Source: Catonia carolina
Taxonomy: Eukaryota > Arthropoda > Insecta > Hemiptera > Achilidae
Direction: 5' to 3'
DNA: 64,000 nucleotides
Assembly: GCA_035578175.1 (NCBI GenBank)
Contig: JAQMRL010000003.1
Span: forward strand, 57,458,672 to 57,522,671
Below the pieces are notes generated by a model. The model was not told the DNA's origin, made no database searches, and saw only the letters and a list, made by a program, of their open reading frames with translations. Shown piece by piece: positions 11,952 to 24,246 of the stretch (positions within the stretch are counted from its first letter, which is position 1; each line of letters starts with the position of its first letter). The position numbers were made by a program, and so were the translations under genes.

Positions 11952-12525
11952 ACCGCCTCGCTGGCGTAGTGGTTAGTGGGCTAGCGTACAAAGAGGGAGG
12001 TTCCGGGTTTAATTCCCTGATTGTTGTTTAGGTCATCAGCCAAAAGGCTGGTTTGAACCTGTAGAGGTTTTACTAAGTAAAACAAGGAGTGAGGTGGTTT
12101 ACCGTTGCCTTCCGCACTGAGTGGAAAAGTATGCTCATCAGCATGCCGGGCCCTCTGAAAAGCACATATTTTCCACTCTGCAAACGACACCTTCACTTCA
12201 TTCACCACAGGGTCTGGCTGTATTATGAAATTCATTACTTTCAGAGGAGGTAACTCTGATTAGTGTCTTTTACACCTCTACCTCTTCTGTTCTTAAATGA
12301 TTCAGTCATTGAATTGGCTGACCATGTGATAAGAAACAGAACTATTTATTTTAACCCTGCAACGAACAGAGTGAGTGTAAATAATTTGACACTCCACCTG
12401 TCCGTTATGGGCAGAAATTCCCTGATAGGTAAATTATTACATTTCAATACCCAGTATTTCAGTTCTATAGCTCACCTTGGTCACTAATGACCAAGCTGTT
12501 AAGGTGACTTTAAATAAACTAAAAA
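11952..12525 (+). repeat. Family B SINE split by a family A insertion
   Basis: The head at 11952-12020 carries A-box TGGCGTAGTGG and B-box GGGTTTAATTCCC. The tail at 12416-12525 carries GGTCACTAATGACC...GTGACTTTAAATAAA. Between them lies a complete family A SINE flanked by the duplicated target AATTCCCTGA (12011-12020 and 12416-12425). Joining the two halves across one duplication gives a normal family B layout. Confidence 0.85.
12021..12415 (-). repeat. Family A SINE, copy 1, with target duplication
   Basis: Sense strand is minus: it begins CTGCCCATAACGGACAGG near 12415 and ends with the stem-loop CAGCC-TTTT-GGCTG, then ATGACCTAAACAACAA, near 12021. The AATTCCCTGA duplication shows that it is a retroposed unit of about 395 bp. 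An 84-codon frame lies within it (minus, 12235-11981). Copy-to-copy changes in that frame are mostly amino-acid-changing, so I do not treat it as a gene. Confidence 0.85.
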
Positions 12526-14109
12526 AGTTACCGGAAAATTACGTTTTTTATTATTATGACAATATTTAAAGTACTAGGCTAGTACGTGAAAATAAAACTG
12601 TGTTAAGATTGTACTCTTTGACATTTTAAGGGTCCGAAAGTAATGCTTCTTAATAATATTTTATAAGATAAATTTGATTGAAATTTGAAAATTTTAACTA
12701 AGTATTGGTTACTTATAAAATATTGTATTATGAAATATATTGGTTATGAAAGTTTCGGTTATTTTCTACTTATAATTTTACAGTTTTAAAAATGTGAAAA
12801 AGTGATTACTTAGCGCCAATATTATATCTTAACACTTTTTAGTATACGGCGTTTGTTTCCCTTTTGCCCGCAAAAGCCATAGTGAGGATTTAGCAAAATT
12901 ATATATGATGAAAAATGGAGCCTAAAATAGTAAAAACTAAAAGAGCCTCATTGGCAACTAACTCAACTGCAAATGTTTAGTTCCCGGCCAGAAATTAAAG
13001 GTCCTCAACATGTAGACATATTCAGATTGATTTGCTAAAATACCAATAAGCTACTGAATGTAATCATTTTATCAAAAAATGTAGTGCTTTAAAATTAATT
13101 AGTTATATACTGAACTGAATTGGGCTTCTGATAACAGAGGGAGAATATTTTTTTTATTTCTTACCAACGTTGCAGTTATTTGCACAAATTGTGCAGATCT
13201 TGAATTAAATATGATGTTCGTAGTTGTTATTTATACGTATACGACGTATGTATCCTTCAAATTAGCAGTAAAGCGCATTGTCGACTGAACCACCCGGTGG
13301 AAGGTATTTTAATATCAGATTTTTCTAACTCGCAATTTACGAAAATCTTTGAAACATCCGTGTTTATTGTAAAAGTAAAAGTAAGTTATATTAATTGTTT
13401 TTTTAACTTATTTTCTTTGTTTATTTTTAAAATTCACGTTAAAAAGATTTTTCCCGAGCGATTATCGTGGGTTATGAAACGACAAGTTTATGTGTCAAAG
13501 TTTTCAAAATGTATTTATAGTCTGTCGATTCTGGGTACTAAAGAAAGTAAAAGGAAATTGCGGTCACCTACAAAGGACAAGTGACAAAGGGTAGTCAAAA
13601 ATATTTTTTTTTGGAATCCTCTTGAAAGACGGAATCGGTAGGGTACTTCAAAACAGATAGGTAGAGGGATTATGTGCAGCAATGGGATTAGGAAGTCTTC
13701 CAGAGGGAGATTAGCTCAACTAGGCCCATTAGCGTTTGCAATGCAAGACCTATATTATTGAAACTTGTAAAAAAAATTTCAAAACCTGAAAAATTTCATA
13801 CACTCCGTCATCTAGCACACCAATCGTTTGGTTTTTTTAATTCGCTTCCCAAAACCCAAAACTCTTGTTCCTGAGGAACTTGTAAGGACTAGGGAAACAT
13901 TATGCATGCCTAAATATCTTCAAAATATGTTTCATAATAACCTGACTTTTTAATATTTTACTGTTTGTTCTTAAAACGTAAATACATTTTAAAAAAATTA
14001 CGCAAAGGTTTATTTTTATTACATTATAGTGAACTCCAACGTAATCTCCTTCACTTCCTTCTTCTAACGCATAAAAGAGATTAAAAAATTAAAGTTGATA
14101 GAAAATTTT
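12526..14109. other. AT-rich non-coding stretch
   Basis: No recognised repeat. The 95-codon frame at 13297-13584 has no motif and a non-coding-like composition. Confidence 0.5.
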
Positions 14110-14595
14110 CGATTGTAGTGGTTAGCGTGCCAGACTACAAAGCAGAACGTTAAAAGCCACCGTAACCGTCACATTTGCCCACAACAGAAAGGTAGAGTAT
14201 TAAATTATTTCCACTCAGTCTGTTAGTTCCAGGGCTATAAAAAATAGTTCTGTTTCTTATCACATGGTCAGCCAATTAAATGACTGAATCATTTAAGAAC
14301 ACAAGAGATAGATGTGTAAAAGACACTAATCAGAGTTACCTCCTCTGAAAGTAATGAATTTTATTATACAGCCAGACCCTGTGGTGAATGAAGTGAAGGT
14401 GTCATTTGCAGTGTAGAAAATATGTGCCTGAAATTATGATAAGCATGCTTTTCTACTCAGTGAGGAAGGCAATGGTAAACCACCTCACTCCTCGTTTTAC
14501 TTAGTAAAGCCTCTAGAGGTTCTACCCAGCCTTTCGGCTGATGACCTTGACCCCAACCATATCAAAATCACAGTAGTCGCTAATGATCTAATTGT
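14110..14595 (+). repeat. Family B SINE interrupted by family A copy 2
   Basis: The head fragment at 14113-14172 (TTGTAGTGGTTAGCGTGCC..ACTACAAAGC..CCACCGTAACCGTCAC) and a tail fragment at 14549-14590 (CCCCAACC..CAGTAGTCGCTAATGATC) match consecutive parts of family B, with a family A copy between them. No clean target duplication is visible. Confidence 0.65.
14176..14548 (+). repeat. Family A SINE, copy 2
   Basis: Runs from TGCCCACAACAG to the stem-loop CAGCC-TTTC-GGCTG and ATGACC. The (AAC)n tail has decayed. Relative to copies 1 and 4 its internal frame is broken by a TAG (in GCAGTGTAG near 14408) and by a deletion. Confidence 0.85.
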
Positions 14596-16280
14596 TTGTA
14601 CAACTTAAAAAAATTATGAGATGAATGTTTACAAATTATTATGTATACAGTTATTTTCTTAAAAAACAAAGAGAATTAGTACATGTGTATACACAACTCA
14701 TGAATTACTCTGGTTACCTAAGGCATTCTCTTTATAATTATTATAAAGACTTTTTATCCCACTCACATGTTTCAGATGTTCTTGCAAAATTGTTGCGCTT
14801 TACAAAGAAAACAAAAAATAACTTGTATTCAAGCTGTAAATGGTTAAATTAAATGAAAAACCTTTTTGATGTTTAATTAGTTGAATACTCGCTTGTTGTA
14901 TTTTTGTCTTTAAGTATACATATAGCAATATATTAAAAAGTGCATGAGACATAACAAACAAATTAAATTAAATGGAAATTACAAAAGAAAACAAATGACA
15001 ATCGGTTAACAAATTTGGTTGAATTTAACGTGTTTAATATAAGAATTGTCACATCCACATTTACCGAAAAATCCACAAAAGTGATTTAAAAGATGCTGGA
15101 ATAGAGATCTAGTACAAAACAGCGGCGAGGGTTTGTCACTGGATGATTTCTTCAATCAAAACGAAAACAGAACATTACATACCTACATCATAAATACTGC
15201 TGGTTCTCTTAGCGTAGTTTTATTACACCACTGGGATAAATTACTCAAGTGTCGGTGACTTATCAAAAGGAGTTATACAAAAATTTACGACCATCTACCT
15301 ACTAAGTACCTCGTTATTGCAATTATCTTCTATTGCGCTTAACGTGCAGGGAAAACTGCAAGTAGGGAACAACCCAACCACTTTAAATTTTATAAAATTG
15401 ACATGTCTCTTAGCATTATTGGAACTTATTTTTGAATGGAATAAAATATTAGGTTGAACCTTTAAATGTTTCACTGTTTACACATTTAAAATCTATACGT
15501 AGTAAAACTTTCATTTGGTGACGTTATCGCACTCCAGAATTAAAATGTTCATAAAACATTGTTATCGTAACTATGTTGAGACATATTAACTTTCTTGCTT
15601 GTAAACTCACTAAACATAATTACAATTAAGTAATAATATTTTTTAACATTAATACATTTGAATTTACTGAAATCTACACATTGTTGATAGCTCAACCTTA
15701 CTTACGATAAATAATGCTCACATTCATGCTACAATGTACAGAAAAATATTCCCTACGCCTTGCACTTTAACAACATTTTTTATTAATATAAATTTTATGT
15801 TAAATAGCCTAATAATTTTTTTAGAAAGTTTTTGATTATTTTCACTATTCATAAACTAACAAAAAAATAAGCTTTTAAATTACTTTTGTACATCCCTGAG
15901 CGCAGATAAACAAAAAAAGTATCTAGGGGTGTGTTTCAATTTTAGAAGTGACTTTTTTCAACAGCATTGCAGTAAAATAATAAAAATTAATTTGCAATAA
16001 AATACCAACCGCAAATTTTGACACGTCGTATTATAATGCGCAGTAATTTTTTTTTATATTTTTACAAAATTTCACAATCGAAAGGATCAAGTCATTACAA
16101 AACGGCTGCGAGTTGAAAACTCAGTAATATCGGACTAACACCAGCAAATTGTACACAATGGGGATTTTTCAGCAATATTAACTTACAAAATTTAAAAATG
16201 TATAGACATCTTCAACCTTTTCTTAACCGTTTCAAAGTGTCAAATATGTTTAAAAACAATTTCAATAAATTAAAATTCGC
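14596..16280. other. AT-rich non-coding stretch
   Basis: No recognised repeat or gene. Confidence 0.5.
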
Positions 16281-16470
16281 CGGCCGCATTGGCGTAGTTA
16301 GTAACGTGCTCACCTCTCATCATGCGGTCCTGGGTTCGAATCCCATTCAGGCACGGCATATTTTCATACGTTACAAAAAATCATTTCAGCCCTCCATTGT
16401 AAACAGTTACACCCCAACGTCGTCGCTAATGACCGTTGCAGTTGATGCGACGTTTAATAAAAATAAAAAT
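16281..16470 (+). repeat. Family B SINE, well preserved
   Basis: A-box GGCGTAGTTAGTAAC, strong B-box GGGTTCGAATCCC (matches the Pol III consensus GGTTCGANTCC), then the body CGTCGTCGCTAATGACCGTT and GTTGATGCGACG, and an AATAAAAATAAAAA tail. GTCGC and GCGAC can pair to close the 3' stem. An intact-looking promoter suggests one of the younger copies. Confidence 0.85.
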
Positions 16471-16523
16471 TTTAAAAAATTGCTAAAGCACTTGAATTTT
16501 TAAAATTATTATTTGTTTTTTTT

Positions 16524-16674
16524 TTAGTTTATTTAAAGTCCCATCAACAGCTTGGTTATCTGGCGCCTACGGTGGGTTATGTAACTGGAACGGTGAGTTG
16601 TGACTTGTTATAGTACCCTGACTCTTGCCGGAAATCGAACCCAGGAGCTCCACGTTGTAGGCTAGCGCGTAAAA
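16524..16674 (-). repeat. Family B SINE, reversed
   Basis: Reverse complement carries the B-box-like GGGTTCGATTTCCGGC, a shortened head (GCGCTAGCC), the body ACCCACCGTAGGCGCCAGATA and a TTTAAATAAA tail. It faces the copy at 16281-16470 tail to tail across about 50 bp, so the two could form a hairpin in a read-through transcript. Confidence 0.75.
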
Positions 16675-16871
16675 AATTCGATTTTCCTTAAATCAGTGAA
16701 CGTCATTCATATGATTTAAATTGTCACTTTGTTGTAATTGTTTTATTATTATAGGTAAATCTTGAGTTTTCATTTTCTGTAATTACAATTTTTTTTTTAT
16801 TTTCATTTAATTCATATAATTTATTTTAGTTTATCTAACCAATGTAAATATTTGTATTTTTTTTTTTTTAT

Positions 16872-16918
16872 TATTGTCGCTAATAACAACGTTTTTTAAT
16901 GCGACTTTGAATAAAAAC
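16872..16918 (+). repeat. Family B SINE 3' fragment
   Basis: GTCGCTAATAACAACG..AATGCGACTTTGAATAAAAA is the family B tail alone. This is a 5'-truncated insertion. Confidence 0.6.
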
Positions 16919-17934
16919 ATTGTAAAAATGGTTTTTTTATTCAACGGATTAAGGTATTCATATGGTTATTTTTTTATTTTATTTTTGTTTTTATTTTTTT
17001 GTATACTGTATGATATGATCATGTTTTGCCATAAATTATTAGTTTACTTTTAACAGATATGTTTTGTTAGGTTAATCGTTTTCTTAATTAAAATTTAAAC
17101 ACCTTATCGTTTAGTTTTTTAATGAAGTTGTTTCATTTTACATGAAGCTTTAGATTTATGTACTCGGTATCTGTTAAATTATTTTTGAATAATTTTTGTA
17201 ACTTATTTATATTAGTTTTGTATGATAAGGTTCCATTGTTTTCTCAGGGAACATTAAAGTATAATTAAGAAGTATTTTCACATTTTCAAAAGTGCTATAA
17301 CATGTACGCCGTTAATATTCATTCATTTATTTTGTACTAATATTAAAAGGTCAAAAATTAAACAAGAAGAATGCCATGTGGAATAAAAACACTTAATTTT
17401 CATCCACATTATAATTGAGTCCAACGCATTGTCACGCGTTACATAAATTAGATGTGAGGTATTGCACCTCCTTTTTAGTAATTTATCTTTCTTTATACGC
17501 ATAATTATGTTATTAAAATATCTGTTGGATTCTCAGCAAGTAAATTTATGTACAATTAGTGTACGTTCAATTACTGTTTTAAAATTAGGATTTAATTTCG
17601 TTTGCTTTTGTACTATTTTATTTTAATTATATTCTAGTCCAATCCGCCTCCTTTCGCTCTTATTCACACTTATATTCGTAAATACTTTATTTACTGATCT
17701 TACAATTTTGTGTACCGAGATATACTTTTTAAGAAGCTAATTTTTTTAACAAAAACTTTTACAGCGTGTCGTAACTAAATATGATCCCTGTAAACTTTTT
17801 GTGTTTGCAATACTGGTACTATATCGGTCTGATAAATAGATCCATATTGATCTACTTAAGAAATTGACTGATTTCTTTTAAACTGTATAAATACATACAA
17901 ACTTCTTTGATTTAGGTATATAAGTAAAACTCAT
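16919..17934. other. AT-rich non-coding stretch
   Basis: Nothing recognisable. Confidence 0.5.
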
Positions 17935-18370
17935 TTGGCCGCACAGAATAAAACTTTGGAGTTTTTATAGGAACTCCAACATCGAAATTTTAGATGATTG
18001 GTAAAAAAATATCAGAACATGTTTTTGGTACATAACAACAAATTAATTTTCGGAGATCTTAACAAATTCAGTAAAAAAAGAAATTAAAAGTTTCAATGTA
18101 AAATATTCGGATACAGTATACCAACATCAAAATTGACTAGCAATTATTTTATTAAACAATAGTTTATCTCGAAATTCAAGGTTAAAACTATTTCACTTTT
18201 TGGAGTTGTCTTTTAAATACTGTAATCAAATTTAGCGTAATATTCTATTGTATTTTACTTATTTGTATTTTATTTTTTTCATAAACATTTCAGAGGTCGA
18301 TGAATGTTTAACTTCCTTTGGTTTTCACGCTCTTTACTCATTGTTCAAAGAAAATGAGGATAGGTATCGT
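17935..18370 (+). repeat. Family G diverged dispersed repeat, copy 1
   Basis: Shares ordered blocks with 43085-43560: GAAATTTTAGA, ATATTCGGATA versus ATATTTAGATA, ATTGACTAGCAATTATTTTA versus ATTAAACTAGCAATCAAGTT, TCGAAATTCAAGG versus TCAAAATTCAAGG, AATCAAATTTAGCGTAATA versus AATCAAAATTTAGCGTGAGA, and CTCATTGTTCAAA versus CTAATTGTTCAAA. Class unknown. It is old, with many substitutions and indels and no coding frame. Confidence 0.6.
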
Positions 18371-20424
18371 AATGAAGCAATAAAAAAGTTTATTATTTTT
18401 ATTTATTTATTTTGGTTTTAAATTTTTTCACGTTGAATTATTTTGAAGATTAATTTTGGAAAGATCGATTGCGGTTTTGTGCTGAATCTTGTAAATCACC
18501 GCTAAACTAAACTTTAGTTGAGAAAAACTGAATACAACAGCTGTAAAATGTTTTTACAATAAATTTTTTTTAGTGAATTTTTCGCCTAAATATAACTTAA
18601 AGCTGTAACTTTGAAAGAACCTATGAGGTTTATTGCTGCTAAACTAAGCTTTGGATAAAAAACCCATTAAATACCTAGGTTATATAATTTTTGGCTTGAA
18701 ATATATATTTTTAAAATCGGTTTTGAACGAGAACCTATAAATATAACACTGAAGCAAAGATAACTTATAAGTTTCTAAGACTTGTATTAATTCTAGAAAT
18801 TTCGAGATAGATCAGTCAGTGATTTAATTATCTTTACAAATCTATACATTAGCACGTACACTCTGGGCGGAAAATCTATTTTTGCTTGCCTACGAAATAT
18901 AAAATACGAATTCGTACTTTTCTTACAAAAATATGTAAAATAGGCTTGACCGAAAAGTAACATTGAACAGCAATATCAAAACAAACGACTACAACTTAAC
19001 AACAGATTCAAACAACTCTGTTTTGAACGATTTCGGTCATGATCTTCCTTGCAACAAAATCTATTACTATACAAATCAATACCATGACCAATCTGGGCAT
19101 ACGGACTCCAGATTTTTGGATCAGCAGCAAAGAGTAACATCAGAAAAAAATCAGGCCTTCCGATAAAAATTTCTGAGGATCGAAATTGGAAAGCCATTTT
19201 ATGTCTGAACGCTACATAATGATCTTAAGATGCCTCTTCTACAAAATGTAGCTAAAAATATAATTATATGTCGACTATTTGACAAGTTTCACAGACACCC
19301 AAAGTAACTAGTTCAATATTTACAAGTGAGACAGTTTCCAAATCTGCGACGATTCAAAAAAATCATCGAGTAACTTTTACAAAAAAACACTTCAATCAAA
19401 ATTTACTGCTTTCCCTACATAAATATTTTGTTATAATCAAAATTAAGTTAAATAAATTTTAACATCTAAATTGAAGATCCAAGGATTGTTTCAATAGAAA
19501 CCTCTTCCAAAGCCCTTATGTGCTACATAAGATTAAAAAATATAATAAAGTACACGAATTTCCGCTAAAATATTGTTAAATTTTCATCATTTCGTCTAGT
19601 TAGATTTGTGATATATAAACTTTTTTACTGGTAGTTCTACGAGCAATTTTATGGTATTCAGATGATTAAAAGTAATCAATTAAAGACAACCAGTAAGAAA
19701 GTAAATTTACTAAAGTAATGTATTTCTAATAACTGCAAAATAATGGTGAAAAACTTGCCCTTTTTATATTATTTTACAAAACTTTTTGATTGCGTGCGTT
19801 AAGGGTACGTACATGAGATCTTTCTTGAACAAAGTTGGAACCTGAGAAATAATTCTAAGTTAAACTCTGCTCAATCTTTCTACTTTCCACTTTTTGTAAT
19901 GAATCCAACACGCAGTGAATAGCCTTACATTTTTATAAAATGAATGGTAGAACACCCACAATTAGAATCGGTGGTTATTATAAGCCTTTCTGATTGATTA
20001 ATATAGTTCATAATCATTAGTGTTATGTTTAACCGTTCATTTATTTTCTTCTTCTTTTTCTACCTGCTTGTAATGCTATGGATACAGTGGCGGGGTACTC
20101 ATAAATGAGTCACTTTTTCCAGTCACCTCTGCACCTTGCTAACCTGCTCATCTGACTCCATCCAGAGCCTTTCTGTCCTCGCCCATTCTATTCCGATCAG
20201 ATCTTGATGGATTATTTATCAATTTCTGAACTAGTTATCTACAAACCCAATATGATTAATTAACATGTTTAGCACAAATCGCAGTTACAACGCCATGTCG
20301 ACACGGCTTTGCTGTTACAAACAGGCGGTTAAAATTGGCGACATCCGTTTGCAAAAATGATTCAGTGTTTCGTCAGCTAAATAAATGTTTACGTTTGTCT
20401 AGTTACCTAGCTATTTATATCTGG
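18371..20424. other. AT-rich stretch with faint family C-like units
   Basis: At 18460-18740 there are two occurrences of a GCTAAACTAA(A/G)CTTT word about 150 bp apart, with neighbouring text that looks like very old reversed family C tandem units. The rest, including overlapping short frames at 18963-19197 on both strands, shows nothing recognisable. Confidence 0.4.
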
Positions 20425-21385
20425 CATGTGCCTCGGGGAAGTTACAAACCCATCTTGACAACATTAGTGGATGGTGTAAGATGATGGTAAGAAATGGAGA
20501 GTGAAGATTAATGAGGATAAGTCAACATACGTAACGTTTACATTAAAGAAACCGACATGTCCAGTGGTCAGATTGGTACAGTAATCCCGCAGAAGGAGGA
20601 AGTTAAATATCTGGGTTTACATTTAGATCGAAGGCTCATGTGGAGAAGTCATAAATGGACGAAACGAAAGCAACTTGGGCTGAAATTACGTCAACTGTTC
20701 TGGCTCTTTGGCTGTAAGTCTCAACTCTCCCTTGAAAAGAAAGTACTCATATACAAAGTAATACTCAAACCAGTTTGGACGTATGGGTTAGAGCTATGAG
20801 GTATCAAATATAGAAATACTGCAGCGCTTTCAATCAAAATGCCTGAGACTGATCACTGCAGCCCCATGGTACGTAACCAATGAAGTATTACACAATGATC
20901 TAAACCTGCCCTTCATAAAAGAAGAAATCAAACAACATAGTGAAAAACATTTACAAAAACTAGAAGACCATCAGAATCCATTAGCGATTAACCTCCTCGA
21001 CAACAGCGAAGATACTCACAGACTGAAACGTTTTAAACCATTACACTTACCTTTACGATTTTGTTAATCATTTAAACTTTTTTTTATCTTTCCTACTTCA
21101 ACTCCTAATCACCGTCATCTCATACTCGGCGTCGTTTTCATATCTATCATCGTCATCGTCATCTCCAACTCCAACAACTTTGTGTTTCAAGATGTTGATT
21201 CATAGTTCATCAAGTTTGATTTTGTATATATTTTTTTTTCTTCACAGTTTAGTCTTTTTTAACCACACTACTGAGTATAGTTTACATTTTAATTCTAAAG
21301 ACATTACTCAGATTTTCTCATATTTGCTTAAATTTATTGTATTTATTAACTGATTGCAAAAGAAATACACTGTTAAAAAAAATAT
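20425..21385 (+). pseudogene. Jockey-clade LINE 3' fragment with internal deletion
   Basis: Starts near VPRGSYKP (RT motif VPQGS), then jumps directly to KWRVKINEDKSTYVTFTLKK, so the YADD segment is deleted. It continues with VKYLGLHLDRRLMWRSH, VLIYKVILKPVWTYGLEL and, after frameshifts, LQRFQSKCLRLITAAPWYV, LLDNSEDT.RLKR and a stop near 21065. A short 3' UTR rich in ATCGTC words ends near an A-run at about 21377. The motif order and the YLGLHLDRRL block match the larger Jockey at 29.8-33.8 kb and the fragment at 47.2 kb. Confidence 0.8.
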
Positions 21386-21950
21386 ATCTCAGAATTTATT
21401 CATAATCACGATAAGTAGTAGTATCACCTAATTACACTACGACGTCCGAACGGACACTAACAAAATAGTTTTCAAAAATCTCTGAAACAGGACGCTAATT
21501 AAAGATAACATTTACTGTAGCATTTGTCAGATCGGTCCAAATGACTGAAAAACATTTTAGTAAGTTTTCAAAAGTAGCAAAGTTTAAATAGAATCTACAA
21601 AAATGAGTTATATACTTTGAAGCACAACTACGTTGTCAGACATATGAAAGGCACTCGGTTTGACGCTGATAATCGGATATCCAGCAGTAATTTGTCATTA
21701 ACGCTGTTTGGAGATTATCCTAAAATATCTTGTTTTAGAAATCACTTAGATATGTGTGAATGTATAACATTGTCTGTTATTTAAAGAAACAAGGATACTA
21801 TTCATTGCTTAAAATATTAACGAGACCAATCTGAAATTGAACAAATGACTATCTCCACTGAAAATTGTTGAGAATTATCGGTACAAAATTACAATTTATT
21901 TCAGTGCTATTTTGTCAACTTCATTGACGGCCAAAATAAGGTGTTGTAGA
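21386..21950. other. AT-rich non-coding stretch
   Basis: Nothing recognisable. Confidence 0.5.
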
Positions 21951-21959
21951 ATATTACTA

Positions 21960-22155
21960 GAGTAGGTTTCATGAATCCGTTACTTTTAAACGGATTTGAA
22001 TATTAGACAGTTATTGCCGGTGTACTTTGATGGTTGGGATTCAATTAAACATACTTTCTCAGGAATAGTTGGCCTGAGTCTGTACAAGACTGCACCTCAT
22101 TTACCCGTCATAAATCATCGTCATCTCATTGGATCATAGGGTTGCTTATTGTTCT
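21960..22155 (+). repeat. Family E SINE body without its tRNA head
   Basis: Shares GGATTTGAATATTAGACAGT, CCGGTGTACTTTGATGGTTG and the following TCAGGAATAGTTGGCC...TGTACAAGACTGCACC with the body of the SINE at 54.4 kb. From memory, closely similar text (tRNA-like head plus GATTTGAATACTAG...CCGGTGT) is widespread as a SINE in arthropod genomes. I could not check this here. Confidence 0.65.
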
Positions 22156-22211
22156 TAATTGAAAAGATTGCAACATAGGCTATACACATTACGGTTAAAA
22201 ATATTCAGTAC

Positions 22212-22356
22212 TGTTTTTTTTTAGCGACTACGGTGGGTTTTGGAACTGTTATGGTGAGTGTTAACGTGTTAAAATTTCCAGACCCTAGCTGTAAATCGAA
22301 CCCCGGACCTTCCGCTTTGTAGACTAGCGCACAAGTCTCTACACCACGGAGGCGAC
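22212..22356 (-). repeat. Family B SINE, reversed
   Basis: The reverse complement reads CGCCTCCGTGGTGTAGAGAC (A-box), GGGGTTCGATTTACAGC (B-box region), then GGTCTGGAAATTTTAACACG and AACCCACCGTAGTCGC. The 3' end is cut just after the AGTCGC block. Confidence 0.8.
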
Positions 22357-24050
22357 CTCAGAACTGTTTTGTTAACTGCAGTAATGGCCATAATTAAAAA
22401 TATTGTAAAACATAACTAGAGTTGATTCCATGAATGTTAACTAACGGTTTATTACATAATCTTCATTATTGTAAAGGTTCAATCATTTTAGATAAAATAT
22501 TTTTCTCGTTTTATATAGGAGAATTTTTTACATCGTGCGTATTTAAATTTTCTGTACATGTTAATCTTTAATTAAACAACACAAAACACAATTTTTATGT
22601 ATAATTTGTAAAATATGTACACCAAATATATATTAAACCATGTGCGCCGTTCATGGTTAAAATATTTTGTTTCTCCATATTATTCAGATCATTGAACGGG
22701 GAGCAGGAAACATTTTGTAATTCTCCATGCAGAATTCTTTTTACCAATCGAGGGTCGTGTATAATTTATTCATTTTAAGAAGAAATTCTGAAAACAAACG
22801 AAGGGACAACTGGGAAACAGAGTCCATTTTTTGTGGAATTTGTTTTTTTTTGTGCTTCATATGGGTTCAATGAGTGCAGTGTGAACCATCCTTTCCTCTG
22901 TAAAAAGAAAATCGGTTCTGTGTGTATACAAGTGAATTGTAATCTATAAAAATAAAAAGGGCAATGAATTAGATGGTTTGTATCCTTTTAGAATTACAAA
23001 ATATAACCGTTCCATCTATTTCCATTATCGTACATAAATTTATCAATGAACAAAATAATAGAAACTAATATTATGTACCTAATAAAATTTATTAAATTAT
23101 AAAAATTTTCACCTAAAGGAAAAAATGAAATTTTTAAGTTAAACCACGTCAATAATCATTACAAGTGTAGTTTACATCCATTATCTAAAGCTTTTGTGGT
23201 TAACTTGACTTTATTTTCAAACCTCGCCGAATTTAGCCTAATAAACTCGGATCTTTTAATGATGTAGGCCTACCATGTAATCTATACTATCATATTATGT
23301 AATGTGAAAACGATCATTATTTCGTTTCAAATTCATTAATAATGCCTGTTTATTTGGTTGGAAATTTAATAATGGACTAAATTTAGTATGCTTGCTTAAC
23401 TTATATCTATAACTTAATTTAATTTAAATCACAATTAGGAATATATACCCTGTGTTTACGTACATACGGAACTGTTTCCAAATTGGTATATTGAACGGTG
23501 TTTAATGGATTATTTAGGTCTCAGAATAATGGGTGTTGGTTTTTATTATTTCTTGCCTCAGTTCTTTTCTTTTTATACATATTTTCATAAAATTTGAGTG
23601 GTGTAGTTTAAGTTTTTGGATGAAAAATTTAGAGAAATTTAATTTAATTCCAATGTTTGGGAAAAGATTATGTTATCTCCAATGAATTGGCTTAGCCGGT
23701 GACGCGCTCAACTACTAAGCCGTAAAACTTGGAAAATTAAGCCTAAAAATTTGAAAGGTTTGTTTTAAGTTTCTGTATTACTCTTTGGTTTATACGTTAA
23801 AGCGCTCCACTACTAAGCCGAAAAGCCCGAGCGCGATTTTTGACAAAGATTAGAAAATTTCACACCATATAAAAATTTTCCATTAAATATAATTATTTAT
23901 TAGCCAAGCACTTAAAAAGCTTTAAAAACATAATAAATTCTGGTTAAGTAATTATTTTTGTTTTTGTTTCTTCAGAAGTGACAAGACAAACAAACTAGAA
24001 AATAAATAAACTAGATTATACTTCTCACAATTATCCCGAGTTCACTCAAC
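22357..24050. other. AT-rich stretch with a short GC-rich duplication
   Basis: Mostly featureless. At 23691-23725 and again at 23804-23830 the words GCGCTC(A/C)ACTACTAAGCCG and AAAA follow each other, about 110 bp apart. This is a GC-rich duplicated word in AT-rich DNA whose origin I do not recognise. Confidence 0.45.
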
Positions 24051-24193
24051 ACTATGTTTTTTGCTTTCTTTTACCTATATGAATATATAGGAAGGAAAGT
24101 ATTGTTTTCATGTCAATTTTTCGAAATCGAGTTTTCACCAGATCTACACGTTTTCAGACCCCCTGAACCCAAAAAACATGTTTTTAGCGATTG

Positions 24194-24194
24194 T

Positions 24195-24246
<52 letters not shown>

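Noticed and set aside
11952..12020. Functional tRNA gene
   Set aside because: It has A- and B-box-like words but no cloverleaf, and the same text recurs as a dispersed SINE head.
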